DNA of 64,000 nt, from assembly GCA_963801475.1 (NCBI GenBank), contig CAWDEX010000001.1:1612001-1676000 (forward strand), read 5' to 3'. Positions 51,047 to 59,754 of this stretch are shown here, piece by piece (within the stretch, counting starts at the first letter, position 1; every line of letters begins with the position of its first letter). Origin of the DNA: DAOMFB01 sp963801475. Lineage in GTDB: Bacteria > Acidobacteriota > Thermoanaerobaculia > UBA5066. The notes beneath the pieces are model-generated. The model did not search any database. It saw only the letters and a list, made by a program, of their open reading frames with translations, and was not told the origin of the DNA. A program made the position numbers and the translations under genes.

Positions 51047-53415
51047 GACGGATCGGCCCCGGAGACCTCCGCGTCAGCCTGGCGCTCCTGGTGCTGCTTT
51101 CGCAGGTTTCCCGGGCCGAAGTGCCTCGCGTCCGGGGCGCGCCGGTCGCCGGCGTGGCCGCCGAGATCCGAAACGCCGAGGACCTCGGCCGCGTGGACCC
51201 GGCGCTGCCGGTGGAGCGGATGGTCCTCGTCCTGCCGCTTCGGGATCCCGACGGCCTCGAGGCCCTTCTCGCTTCGCTCCAGGATCCTGCGTCGGCGCGG
51301 TTCCGGAGATGGCTCGCGCCGGCCGAGTTCGGGGAGCGGTTCGGGGCAACGTGGTCTGACGTCGGGGCCCTCGCCCGCTGGCTGAAGGACGAGGGGTTCG
51401 CCGTGGAGGGCGCCACGGCGGGTCGCACCGCCCTCGTCTTTTCGGGACGGGCCGGGGACGTGGAGCGGGTCTTCGACACCGAGCTCCACGAGTTCCGGAA
51501 GGACGGCGAGCCGCGCATCGCCAACGTCCGGCCGCTGACCCTCCCGGGCGGGCCCGGATTTCCGCCGGTCCGCGGGCTGCTGCCGGTTCACGGCTTCGCC
51601 CGGCCCGAGCCGCTCGTGCGAAAGCCCGTGGCTTACTTCAACGGTTACCGGGGCCTCGGCCTGGCACCGGCCGACTTCGCCGTCCTCTACGGGCTCGATC
51701 GCGCCTATCCGGCGGGGCACGGCGCCGGCCAGCGAATCGCAATCGTCGCCCGGACCAACATCCGGATGGACGACATCCGGTTCTTCCGCGCCTTCTTCGG
51801 GCTCCCGCCCCGCGATCCCGAGGTCCTCGTGAACGGGGAAGACCCCGGCATCCGGTACTCGGACCTCGCGCTCCTCGAGACAATCCTCGACATCGAATGG
51901 GCGGGCGGGCTGGCGCCCGAGGCCGACGTCGTGGTGGTCGTGTCGAAAACCACGCAGACGACCGACGGGATCAACCTCTCGTGCCTCTATGCGGTCGACC
52001 AGAACGTGGCCGACATCATCGAGGTCTCCTACGGCAGGTGCGAACAGCGGATGAGCCCGGAGGAGAACGCTTTCTTCACGAACCTCTGGGCCCAGGCCGC
52101 CGCGCAGGGGATCACGGTCCTCGTGTCGTCGGGCGATTCGGGGGCAGCGGGCTGCGAGTCCGGGATGTCGGCGCTCGGCACCCAGGCCGCCGTGAACGGC
52201 CTCGGCTCCTCGCCCGACGCGACCTCGGTCGGCGGCACGCAGCTGGACGACGGAGGGCACGGGGAACTTTACTGGAGCCCTGAAAACGACCCCGACACGA
52301 AACGATCGATCCTCGGACCGATTCCCGAGGTCGCCTGGAACGAGAGCGGCACGGTCCCCGGCGGCACCGCCCTTCTGGCCAGCGGCGGCGGTGCCAGCAT
52401 CGTCCACGAGCGTCCCGCGTGGCAGTCGCTCCCCGGCGCGCCCGAAGGCACGCAACGCCTCGTGCCGGACGTCGCCGTCAACGCGGGCGGAAGCGTTCCT
52501 TATTACATCGTGACGCCGGGTCTCGGGCTCTATCCGGTGTACGGGACCTCGGCCACCGCCCCCGCGTTTGCAGGGATCGCGGCGCTCCTGAACGAGAGGG
52601 CGGGGGGACGTCTCGGTAACCTGAATCCCACCCTTTACGAACTCGCGCGCCGCCAGTTCGAGAATCAGGCGCCTCCGATCTTCCGCGATGTCACGTCGGG
52701 GGACAACTCGGTTCCGGGGGTTCCGGGGTTTTCCGCGGGGCCCGGCTACGACGCCGTCACCGGCCTCGGCTCACCCGACGTCCCGGCGCTCGCGGAGGCG
52801 ATCCACGTCATGACCACCCCGGCCCCCGATGCCGATTTCGCGTTCTCGGCGACCCCCAAGGCCGGCCAGCCGGTTCAGTTCACCGACACCTCGGCTGGCT
52901 CGCCGACGTCCTGGACCTGGGACTTCGGCGACGGCTGGACGTCCAACGTCCAGAACCCCGTCCACACCTTCAGCGTGGGGACGTATTCCGTCTCGCTGAC
53001 CGCGTCGAACGCGGGGGGGTCGAGCACCCGGACGCAGGCCGTCGACGTGACCTGGCCGGGCCCGGTGGCCTGCACGGCGGACACCTACACCCTGTGCATG
53101 GTGAAGGGCCGGTACAAGGTGACGAGCCACTGGAAGGACCAGTACGCCGGTGGCGCAGAGTCAAGTCTCCTGCCGGCGGCGCTGACGGACGCGACGGGGG
53201 CCTTCTGGCTGACCAGCCCGGACGTCTACGAGTACCTGATCCGGATCAACGCGGCGACGGACAACGGGCGGGCCTGGATCGCGATCCCGACCTTCACGGA
53301 CGTGGAGTTCTGGATCGCCGTGTTCGACACGATCACCGGGCAGTACAGGGAGTACCACAGCCCCGCGGGGAACCGGACACTGGTCTACGACCCGTACTTC
53401 TTCGTCTTCCCCTGA
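51043..53415 (+). CDS. Secreted S53 (sedolisin/kumamolisin) peptidase with PKD and C-terminal beta domain
   Basis: Exported acid-active serine-carboxyl peptidase precursor of 790 residues. A signal peptide (LALLVLLSQVSRAE) is followed by the pro-domain (about 50-185: SARFRRWLAPAEFGERFG, typical of Pro-kumamolisin) and the catalytic domain with Glu279 and Asp283 (LLETILDIEWAGG), the oxyanion Asp in SSGDSGAAG and nucleophile Ser503 in YGTSATAP. A PKD domain (about 597-668, WTWDFGDGW) and a C-terminal module (about 670-790, TLCMVKGRYKVTSHWKDQ) complete it. That last module resembles one I associate with secreted proteins of Thermoanaerobaculia-type Acidobacteriota. Start GTG overlaps the DUF4126 stop. 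It should degrade extracellular protein. Confidence 0.92.
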   Translation: MRRIGPGDLRVSLALLVLLSQVSRAEVPRVRGAPVAGVAAEIRNAEDLGRVDPALPVERMVLVLPLRDPDGLEALLASLQDPASARFRRWLAPAEFGERFGATWSDVGALARWLKDEGFAVEGATAGRTALVFSGRAGDVERVFDTELHEFRKDGEPRIANVRPLTLPGGPGFPPVRGLLPVHGFARPEPLVRKPVAYFNGYRGLGLAPADFAVLYGLDRAYPAGHGAGQRIAIVARTNIRMDDIRFFRAFFGLPPRDPEVLVNGEDPGIRYSDLALLETILDIEWAGGLAPEADVVVVVSKTTQTTDGINLSCLYAVDQNVADIIEVSYGRCEQRMSPEENAFFTNLWAQAAAQGITVLVSSGDSGAAGCESGMSALGTQAAVNGLGSSPDATSVGGTQLDDGGHGELYWSPENDPDTKRSILGPIPEVAWNESGTVPGGTALLASGGGASIVHERPAWQSLPGAPEGTQRLVPDVAVNAGGSVPYYIVTPGLGLYPVYGTSATAPAFAGIAALLNERAGGRLGNLNPTLYELARRQFENQAPPIFRDVTSGDNSVPGVPGFSAGPGYDAVTGLGSPDVPALAEAIHVMTTPAPDADFAFSATPKAGQPVQFTDTSAGSPTSWTWDFGDGWTSNVQNPVHTFSVGTYSVSLTASNAGGSSTRTQAVDVTWPGPVACTADTYTLCMVKGRYKVTSHWKDQYAGGAESSLLPAALTDATGAFWLTSPDVYEYLIRINAATDNGRAWIAIPTFTDVEFWIAVFDTITGQYREYHSPAGNRTLVYDPYFFVFP

Positions 53416-53508
53416 GCGACGCCCCCTCGGCGCCGGCGGACCACACCGATCGGCGGGACGAAGAGGGTCGGCTCTCGCCTTCCGACGGTCGAGGACGAGC
53501 GACCGGAG

Positions 53509-53514
53509 TATCCT
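53509..53514 (+). promoter_or_regulatory. -10 element TATCCT for rnpB
   Basis: TATCCT ends 6 nt before position 53521, the 5' end of the RNase P P1 helix. This fixes the distance between -10 and +1 in this genome from sequence alone. A clear -35 is not visible. Confidence 0.6.
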
Positions 53515-53520
53515 GAGCGA

Positions 53521-53926
53521 GACTCGGGCCGGACAGGCGATCGCCGCTCTTGAAGCTTCGGCCGACGGAGGGGAGGAAAGTCCGGACTCCCGCGGGCAGC
53601 GTGCCGGGGAAATCCCGGTCGGGGCAACCCGAAGGAAAGTGGCACAGAAAACATACCGCCACGGCGCCTTCGGGCGTCGGGGCAAGGGTGAAAAGGTGCG
53701 GTAAGAGCGCACCGCGGCACCGGCAACGGCGCTGGCAGGCCAAACCCCACGCGGAGCAAGGCCAAATAGGGTGACGGCAGGGACGCCCGCTCCCGCGGCC
53801 GCAAGGCCGACGTCACCGGGTAGGCCGCTTGAGCCCCTTCGAGAGAAGGGGCCTGGAGGAATGATCGCCAGCCGGAAGGCGCGAGCCGACCGGTCACAGA
53901 ATCCGGCTTACCGTCCGGCCCGAGTC
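53521..53926 (+). ncRNA. rnpB: RNase P RNA, bacterial class A
   Basis: Catalytic RNA that removes the 5' leader of tRNA precursors. The ends are set by a perfect 14-bp P1 helix: GACTCGGGCCGGAC (53521-53534) with GTCCGGCCCGAGTC (53913-53926). Conserved core blocks are in order: GAGGAAAGTCCGGACTCC (CR I), then AGGGTGAAAAGGTGCGGTAAGAG, CAAACCCCA and GCAAGGCCAAATAGGG, and ACAGAATCCGGCTTA (CR V). Total length about 406 nt. It lies between the sedolisin and a NYN-domain gene and is followed by a GC palindrome that may help terminate it. Confidence 0.97.
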
Positions 53927-53931
53927 GCTTC

Positions 53932-53969
53932 CCGGGGGGCTTGCCTGCCGGGCGCCCCCCGGACCCCCC
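53932..53969. repeat. GC-rich palindromic element, copy 1
   Basis: CCGGGGGGCT (53932-53941) and GCGCCCCCCGGACCCCCC (53952-53969) flank a short variable middle; CCGGGGGGC pairs with GCCCCCCGG. The same two blocks occur at 63059-63095. Here it sits between rnpB and the NYN gene, where it may also act as a terminator. Confidence 0.6.
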
Positions 53970-53979
53970 GGCCTCTCTC

Positions 53980-53985
53980 TACAAT
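53980..53985 (+). promoter_or_regulatory. -10 element TACAAT for the NYN gene
   Basis: TACAAT ends 6 nt before the GTG at 53992, with no Shine-Dalgarno. Confidence 0.55.
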
Positions 53986-53991
53986 CGGGCC

Positions 53992-54447
53992 GTGGCTGAT
54001 CTCGTGGACGGGAACAACCTGATGGGACGGCTCGGGGGCGGAACCCGGGAAGGGCTCGTCTCGGAGCTCTGCGACGTGGCACGCCGGAAGCGGAAGAAGC
54101 TGACGGTCGTCTTCGACGGCCCGCCGCTTCCCGGTCGACCGAAAGTGCAGCCGTTCGGCGAGGTGACGGTCGTCTACGCGGCTCCGCGCTCCGCCGACGA
54201 GGAGATCATCCGGCGGATCCGCGAGGCGCGCGAACCGCGCGGCGTCACGGTTGTCACCGACGACCGCGCCCTCACGTCCGCCGTCTCGGCCGCCGGCGCG
54301 CGCACCGTCGGCGTCGAGATCTTTTCGCGGGAAGCCTCCGCGCGGCTGTCGCGTCCGGCCGACGCGGCGGCCGAAAAACAGGCACCGCCCCTCGGCCTCG
54401 CGGACTGGGAGCGCTGGTTCAGCGACCCGCGGAACCGGATCGGCTGA
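53992..54447 (+). CDS. NYN-domain (YacP-like) putative RNA-binding/nuclease protein
   Basis: PIN-like NYN domain protein of 151 residues. It starts VADLVDGNNLMGRL, with the acidic metal-binding Asp in LVDGNNL, continues TVVFDGPPLPG and the YacP-type SADEEIIRRIRE, and has VTVVTDDRALTSAVSAAGAR, the second acidic site. YacP relatives include the ribosome-associated nuclease Rae1, but specificity here is unknown. The GTG start follows a -10 hexamer. The stop and the ldcA start share one base (TGATG). Location next to rnpB hints at RNA metabolism but may be chance. Confidence 0.85.
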   Translation: MADLVDGNNLMGRLGGGTREGLVSELCDVARRKRKKLTVVFDGPPLPGRPKVQPFGEVTVVYAAPRSADEEIIRRIREAREPRGVTVVTDDRALTSAVSAAGARTVGVEIFSREASARLSRPADAAAEKQAPPLGLADWERWFSDPRNRIG

Positions 54448-55367
54448 TGCGGCTCCGCCGGCTTCGTCCCGGCGACGCGGTGGGCGTCGCCGCGCTCTCG
54501 GGACCCGTCGATCCGGAGGAGCTGGCCCGGGGCTGCGCGGCGCTCGAGGGAATGGACTACCGCGTGCGCCTGGCGTCCAACGTCGGGCTCCGGAGGGGGA
54601 CGCTTTCCCTGTCGGGGAGTGACGCGGAGCGCCTCGCGGGCTATCGGGAGCTCCTCGTCAATCCCGAGGTTGCCGCCATCGTCTTCGCCCGCGGCGGCTA
54701 CGGCGCGACGCCGCTGCTGCCGCACCTCGATCCCGCCGAGCTGGCGGCCCACCCCAAGATCCACTGCGGGTATTCGGACCTGACGGCCCTCGCGGCGCGT
54801 CTCATGGCCCGCTGCGGCCTGCCGTCCTTCCACGGCCCGATGGTGGCGGCCGACCTGGCCCGGGGGCTCGACCCGCTCTCCGCCGCGTACTTTCCGGCGA
54901 TGCTCGAAGGGCGCGGCCCTTCGGCGCTGGCCCTGCCCGACGCCGACGTCCTCGTGCCCGGGGATTTCGACGGGCGTCTCGTCGGCGGGTGCCTCTCGCT
55001 GCTGGCGGCCGCCGTCGGAACGGGCGACGAGTTCCCGTACGACGGCTCCGTCCTTCTGCTGGAGGACGTGGGGGAGGAGGCCTACCGGATCGACCGGATG
55101 CTCGTGACGCTCCGGAACGCCGGCCGTTTGGCTAAACTGTGCGGCATCTTGATCGGCTCGCTGTCGGCCATCACGTTCGGAGGCGCCGAGGACCCGCCGC
55201 GCCTGCGCGCTCTCCTGACGGATCGACTGACCCCCCTCGGGATTCCGGTCGTGGCCGGCGTACCGGCCGGGCACCGCGGCCCGAACGTGACGCTCCCGAT
55301 CGGGGCGCGCGTAGCGTGGGACGGCGGGCGGCGACGCCTCGCGTTCCCGGAGGAGATCGTCGCGTGA
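54447..55367 (+). CDS. ldcA: LD-carboxypeptidase (muramoyltetrapeptide carboxypeptidase, S66)
   Basis: Peptidoglycan recycling enzyme (306 residues) that removes the terminal D-Ala from cytoplasmic tetrapeptides. The S66 triad is visible: nucleophile Ser110 in HCGYSDLTAL, Glu206 in LLLEDVGEEAYRIDRML and His276 in GVPAGHRGPN. The opening PGDAVGVAALSGPVD and FARGGYGATPLLPHLD are characteristic. Microcin self-immunity proteins (MccF) share the fold but the LdcA role is more likely. It is coupled to the NYN gene before it (TGATG) and to the cNMP-FHA gene after it (GTGA). Confidence 0.93.
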   Translation: MRLRRLRPGDAVGVAALSGPVDPEELARGCAALEGMDYRVRLASNVGLRRGTLSLSGSDAERLAGYRELLVNPEVAAIVFARGGYGATPLLPHLDPAELAAHPKIHCGYSDLTALAARLMARCGLPSFHGPMVAADLARGLDPLSAAYFPAMLEGRGPSALALPDADVLVPGDFDGRLVGGCLSLLAAAVGTGDEFPYDGSVLLLEDVGEEAYRIDRMLVTLRNAGRLAKLCGILIGSLSAITFGGAEDPPRLRALLTDRLTPLGIPVVAGVPAGHRGPNVTLPIGARVAWDGGRRRLAFPEEIVA

Positions 55368-56146
55368 AAGTCGTGCTGAAGTCCGGCAGTGCCGCCGCGT
55401 TCCAGGACTTCGTCGGCCGCGCGCCGGCCGGCCAGACGATCTTTCAGGAAAGCGACGTCGGCACCGAGATGTACGTCATCCAGTCGGGCAGCGTCGAGCT
55501 CGTCAAGAAGACCCGGCGCGGCGACGAAAAGGTCCTCGCCACCCTCGAGAAAGGGGACTTCTTCGGGGAGATGTCGATCCTGGAGGACGTGCCGCGGACG
55601 GCGACGGCCCGCGCGAAGACCGACTGCGAGTACATCCGGATCAACCAGTCGACGTTCGACGAGATGCTCCGGCACAACACGGAGATCGCCGTCCGGATGC
55701 TTCGCAAGCTCTCCCGCCGCCTCCGCGAGACGACGAAGCTCCTCGAGGAGACGACGGGCATGGCCCCGTCCCTCGAGGAGGCGTCGGACATCTCGTCGAA
55801 GTCGTCGTCGGCCCGGCACCGGACCCACCGGCTCGTGGGCGAGACCGGGGAGGAGTTCTTCCTCTCGAGCGAGGAAGAGACGACGATCGGCCGCATCGAT
55901 CCGGTGACGGGGATCCGGCCGGACGTGGACCTGGCCCAGCTCGACACGCAGCGTTCCGTGTCGCGCCGCCACTCGAAGATCACCCGGTCGGGGACGAGCT
56001 TCTTCGTCGTGGAGGAGATCGGGACGATGAACGGAACGTTCGTGAACGGCGTCCGGATCCAGACCGGCCAGCCCGTGACGATCAAGGACGGGGACCGCCT
56101 CCGCTTCGGGCTCGTCGACCTGACCTTCAAGGCCAAGCGGAGCTAG
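55364..56146 (+). CDS. Cyclic-nucleotide-binding domain fused to an FHA domain
   Basis: Cytoplasmic signalling protein of 260 residues. Residues about 1-120 are a CRP-type nucleotide-binding beta barrel (GQTIFQESDVGTEMYVIQSG, then the phosphate cassette FGEMSILEDVPRTATA). There is no DNA-binding helix-turn-helix. Residues about 155-255 are a forkhead-associated domain with TTIGR, SVSRRHSKI and NGTFVNGVRI, which binds phosphothreonine. It could connect cyclic-nucleotide levels to partners phosphorylated by Hanks kinases such as those in this window; that link is inference. The GTG start overlaps ldcA. Confidence 0.9.
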   Translation: MKVVLKSGSAAAFQDFVGRAPAGQTIFQESDVGTEMYVIQSGSVELVKKTRRGDEKVLATLEKGDFFGEMSILEDVPRTATARAKTDCEYIRINQSTFDEMLRHNTEIAVRMLRKLSRRLRETTKLLEETTGMAPSLEEASDISSKSSSARHRTHRLVGETGEEFFLSSEEETTIGRIDPVTGIRPDVDLAQLDTQRSVSRRHSKITRSGTSFFVVEEIGTMNGTFVNGVRIQTGQPVTIKDGDRLRFGLVDLTFKAKRS

Positions 56147-56153
56147 GGCGCCC

Positions 56154-58256
56154 ATCGACTTCTCTCCCTTCGACCCGGTCGGACGGCTTCCCGGCGTCTC
56201 GCCGCGGACGGCCCGAGAGCTTCGCGAAGCCGGCGTCGTCACGTCCCTCGACCTTCTTCTCCACCTGCCGTTCCGCTACGAGGATCGGACGAACGTCGCG
56301 GCCATCTCGGCCCTTGCCGCGGGCGGCCCGGCCGCGACGGTGGCCGGGACCGTCCTGTCCGCCCGGCTCATACGGACCCGGCGGCCCGGCTTCACGATCT
56401 TCGAGGCCCTTCTCGACGACGGCTCCGGATCGATCCGTCTCGTTTTCTTCAACCAGCCCTACCTTTCGCGCGTCCTTTCGGAAGGGCGCCGCGTCTGGGT
56501 CTTCGGCACGCCGGAGCCGGCGTCGCGCGGCCGGCGGGGGCTCGTGATGCAGAACCCGCAGTACGAGCCGGACGAAGGCGCCGGCGACCCGCTGTCGGTG
56601 GGCCGCGTGGTGCCGATCTACCGGAAGCTTCCGGGACTCCCGCCCCGGACGCGGCGCCGTCTGGCCGCCCGCCTTCTCGACGAGCTGGGCGATCGGCTGC
56701 CCGACCGGCTCCCGCCGGAGCTGGCCCGTCGGAGGGGGCTTCCACCGCTCGGCGCCGCGCTTCGCGAGGCGCACTTTCCCGGGAGCGCGGGGGGCCCTGC
56801 CGAGCCGGCCCCGTGGACCGGGCGGACCTCGCCGCATCTTCAACGCCTCGTTTTGGAAGAGTTCCTCGAGCTGCAGGTGGCGCTGATCCGGCGCCGGGCG
56901 GAGCGGGCGTCGGTGGCCGCACCACGGCTGGCCGCGGACGACGCGATCCGGGCCCGCCTCCGGGCCGTCCTGCCGTTTCCGCTCACCACCGCCCAGCGGC
57001 GCGTCATCCGGGAGATCGGAGAGGACCTCCGCTCCGGGCGCCCGATGCGGCGCCTTCTGCAGGGGGACGTCGGAAGCGGCAAGACGATCGTGGCCGTCCT
57101 CTCCGCGGTCCTCGCGGCCGAGTGCGGCTGGCAGACCGCGTTCATGGCGCCGACCGAGATCCTCGCCGAGCAGCACGCGCGCCAGATTTTCGAGCGACTC
57201 GTCGGAACCCGCTTCGTTCCCGCTCTCCTGACGGGGCGGGTCCGCGGCCGGCACCGGGCCACGCTTCTCGACCAGCTCGCCGGGGGACGGATCGACCTGC
57301 TCGTCGGGACCCACGCGCTCCTCGAGTCGCCGGTCGCGTTTCGCCGGCTGGGGCTGATCGTGATCGACGAACAGCACCGCTTCGGCGTGGCGCAGCGGGC
57401 GGCGCTCGCCGAAAAAGGGCCGGCAGCGGGCGGCCTCGTACCGCATCTTCTGGTCATGTCCGCCACGCCCATCCCGCGGTCCCTGGCCCTGACCCTTTAC
57501 GGCGATCTCGACGTCTCGACGCTGGACGAGAAGCCGCCGGGCCGGACGCCGATCGAGACGCGCGTCCTGCCCGAGGGGGAACGGCTCCGCGTCTTTTCCG
57601 AGGTCGAGGGGGAGATCGCGGCGGGAGGGCAGGCCTACGTCGTCGTCCCCCTCATCGAAGAGTCCGACACGATCGACGCAGCGGCGGTCGAGAAGCACGC
57701 GGAAGCCATCCGGAAGGCCCTTCCGGGACGGCGCGTCGGCGTCGTCCACGGACGGATGGCTCCCGACGAGCGTGAGAAGACCATGGCGGACTTCGCCGCC
57801 GGGCAGCTCGACGTCCTCGCGGCCACGACCGTGATCGAGGTCGGCGTGGACGTTTCGAACGCGTCGTACATGGCCGTCGAGAACGCCGAGCGGTTCGGGC
57901 TCGCCCAGCTCCACCAGCTTCGGGGGCGCGTCGGCCGGGGCGCGCGTCCGTCGCGCTGCGTTTTCCTCGTCGGCCGCGGGGCGTCGCCCGAGTCGCGAGA
58001 CCGCCTTGCGGTCCTCTCTCGAACCGACGATGGGTTCGTGGTGGCTGAGGAAGATCTCGCACGCCGCGGGCCGGGCGATTTCCTGGGGACCCGCCAGAGC
58101 GGCCTGCCGCTCTTCCGCGTCGCCGACCTCGTCCGCGACGGCGCCCTCCTCGCGGTGGCCCGCGAGGAGGCGGCGCGCCTCGTGGCGTCCGGGGAGGACG
58201 CGCCCTTCCGCGAGCCCCTCTTCCTGCGCGCCGCGTCGCTTCCTCCGGCGGACTAG
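56154..58256 (+). CDS. recG: ATP-dependent DNA helicase RecG (start codon unclear)
   Basis: Superfamily 2 helicase that remodels stalled forks and branched DNA. The coding frame reads RecG-like from 56154 onward (LPGVSPRTARELREAG, then LLLHLPFRYEDRTNV, the wedge-domain start), but between the in-frame stop at 56121 and the GTG at 56340 there is no ATG, GTG or TTG; the best position is an ATC at 56154. Counting from there, Walker A GDVGSGKT is near residue 304, DEQHRFG near 404, and LHQLRGRVGRG is motif VI. A start at 56340 would remove about 62 residues including the HhH-like part. A rare AUC start, a base-calling error, or a shortened protein are the options. Confidence 0.9.
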   Translation: MDFSPFDPVGRLPGVSPRTARELREAGVVTSLDLLLHLPFRYEDRTNVAAISALAAGGPAATVAGTVLSARLIRTRRPGFTIFEALLDDGSGSIRLVFFNQPYLSRVLSEGRRVWVFGTPEPASRGRRGLVMQNPQYEPDEGAGDPLSVGRVVPIYRKLPGLPPRTRRRLAARLLDELGDRLPDRLPPELARRRGLPPLGAALREAHFPGSAGGPAEPAPWTGRTSPHLQRLVLEEFLELQVALIRRRAERASVAAPRLAADDAIRARLRAVLPFPLTTAQRRVIREIGEDLRSGRPMRRLLQGDVGSGKTIVAVLSAVLAAECGWQTAFMAPTEILAEQHARQIFERLVGTRFVPALLTGRVRGRHRATLLDQLAGGRIDLLVGTHALLESPVAFRRLGLIVIDEQHRFGVAQRAALAEKGPAAGGLVPHLLVMSATPIPRSLALTLYGDLDVSTLDEKPPGRTPIETRVLPEGERLRVFSEVEGEIAAGGQAYVVVPLIEESDTIDAAAVEKHAEAIRKALPGRRVGVVHGRMAPDEREKTMADFAAGQLDVLAATTVIEVGVDVSNASYMAVENAERFGLAQLHQLRGRVGRGARPSRCVFLVGRGASPESRDRLAVLSRTDDGFVVAEEDLARRGPGDFLGTRQSGLPLFRVADLVRDGALLAVAREEAARLVASGEDAPFREPLFLRAASLPPAD

Positions 58257-58281
58257 CCGGCTTCGCGGCGCCCCGCCGCCG

Positions 58282-59754
58282 TCACTGCAGGACGAGGCAG
58301 TGGAGGCCGCCCTCGCCCGCCGGGACGAGCCGGACCGGAAGGACGCGGACGCCCTCTCTCTCGTAGATCCGGCGGGCCTCCTCGAAGACCGGATTCGGCG
58401 CCGCCGCGGCGTCGTCGAGGGCGCGGAACGTCCTCTCGATCGATTGCTCCGTGGCGGCCCACGTCGCATCGGAGGGGGCCGCGCGCCACGCGGTCACCGA
58501 ACGGTCGAGGTCGGCGAAGGCGTTCTCGACGTCGAGCAGGGGGGTGCCGCCTCCGACGGTGGTCGCGGTCGGCGAGGGATACCGGCCGAGGAGGACGGAC
58601 GGCTCCCCGGTTTCGGCATCCCGGAAGCGTGCCGCGTTCACCGGGCTCCGGACCGGGTGATCGGCGAACGGGATCCTCACGACGGCGTAGCCCTCCCGGG
58701 CCAGTTGGACCGCCGCGTCGTCGTATTCCATCTGGGCGTAGCGCACGGTCTCGGCCGGAAGGGGCTGGCGCGTCACGGCATCCACGGGCCGCGCCACGTA
58801 CGTCGGAATGAACGCTTTCACCCCGGTTCGCGTTCGGAGGATGGCCGACACCATGTCGGCGTGAAAGACGCCGTCGTCCGAACGGTCGGCCCGGGCCAGA
58901 AGGCTCTCGCCGAGGATGGTCGTGGGAAGGCCGAAGAACGCGGCGGCGTAGAGCCGGCGGACGCGTTCCACGTCCGCCGCGGCAACCACGGGCGGCGGGC
59001 TCCAGGGGATCCCCTCCCGTTCCAGGACCCGCAGGACCCGGTGGCGGCCCACCTTGAGGCGGAGGCCGCTCTTCGGACCGGGAACCAGGGAGACGTCTCC
59101 TCCCTCCGTGCTGACGGCATTCGCCCCGCTGCCCCCGATCCGCCGGAGAACGAACTCGTCGGGAAACGCGGCGACGAGCGATTCCGTCGCGCGGCTGTAC
59201 GCGGGATGCATGTCCCGCCCGAGGCCGATGACCAGCCGGTCCCGCGCATCGGACCCGATCACGACGCTCAGGTCCTGAGGGAACGGCACCGCCTCCGGAA
59301 CGTGGAAGAAACGGACGCGCGAGGCGATCTCGGCCGGCGTGAATCCGGCGCGCGCGGCGAGGTAGTCCCGGAAGGTCGCTTCGAGGTCGGCCCGCTCGAC
59401 GTTCGCCGGATGGGGAGGCACGGCGACGAAGAACCGCGTGTACGAGGGGGCCACGCGAATCAGGTTCCCGTGGAGAAGCTCGAACGACAGCCACGACAAC
59501 CGCTGAAGAAGGTACCTGGTCCGCGCATCGCGTTTTTTCGGATCCCGGGCCGGCACGTGCGGAAGGAGGTACGGGTCGCGCTCCCTCGGCATCAATCCGA
59601 CCACGACGCGTCGGAAGGAGCGGTCGGACTCGGCGGCCAGGCGGATGTCCGTGCCCGGCACGGCGGTCGGGGACTCCGGAGTCCCCGCCAGGACGGCGGC
59701 GACGAAGAGCGTCGAAGCGACGACGATTCCCGCGATCGAGCGTGCCCGGAACAC
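58282..59754 (-). CDS. Secreted or membrane-anchored pentein-fold (guanidine-modifying enzyme-like) protein
   Basis: Exported protein of 490 residues that I assign to the pentein/guanidine-modifying superfamily (agmatine deiminase, peptidylarginine deiminase, arginine deiminase) from its motif series rather than overall similarity: Asp181 in GRDMHPAY, Glu217 in STEGGDVSLV, the HxD pair His298/Asp300 in FHADMV, and Cys486 in EGGLHCLVLQ at the very C-terminus, as in GIHC of agmatine deiminases. The GTG at 59754 gives a clean signal peptide (FRARSIAGIVVASTLFVAAVLAG) and has a GAGACT hexamer 6 nt upstream; an ATG at 59832 would add 26 residues. The natural substrate is unknown, but an arginine or agmatine-like group, free or in protein, is expected. 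Confidence 0.65.
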   Translation of the reverse strand: MFRARSIAGIVVASTLFVAAVLAGTPESPTAVPGTDIRLAAESDRSFRRVVVGLMPRERDPYLLPHVPARDPKKRDARTRYLLQRLSWLSFELLHGNLIRVAPSYTRFFVAVPPHPANVERADLEATFRDYLAARAGFTPAEIASRVRFFHVPEAVPFPQDLSVVIGSDARDRLVIGLGRDMHPAYSRATESLVAAFPDEFVLRRIGGSGANAVSTEGGDVSLVPGPKSGLRLKVGRHRVLRVLEREGIPWSPPPVVAAADVERVRRLYAAAFFGLPTTILGESLLARADRSDDGVFHADMVSAILRTRTGVKAFIPTYVARPVDAVTRQPLPAETVRYAQMEYDDAAVQLAREGYAVVRIPFADHPVRSPVNAARFRDAETGEPSVLLGRYPSPTATTVGGGTPLLDVENAFADLDRSVTAWRAAPSDATWAATEQSIERTFRALDDAAAAPNPVFEEARRIYEREGVRVLPVRLVPAGEGGLHCLVLQ

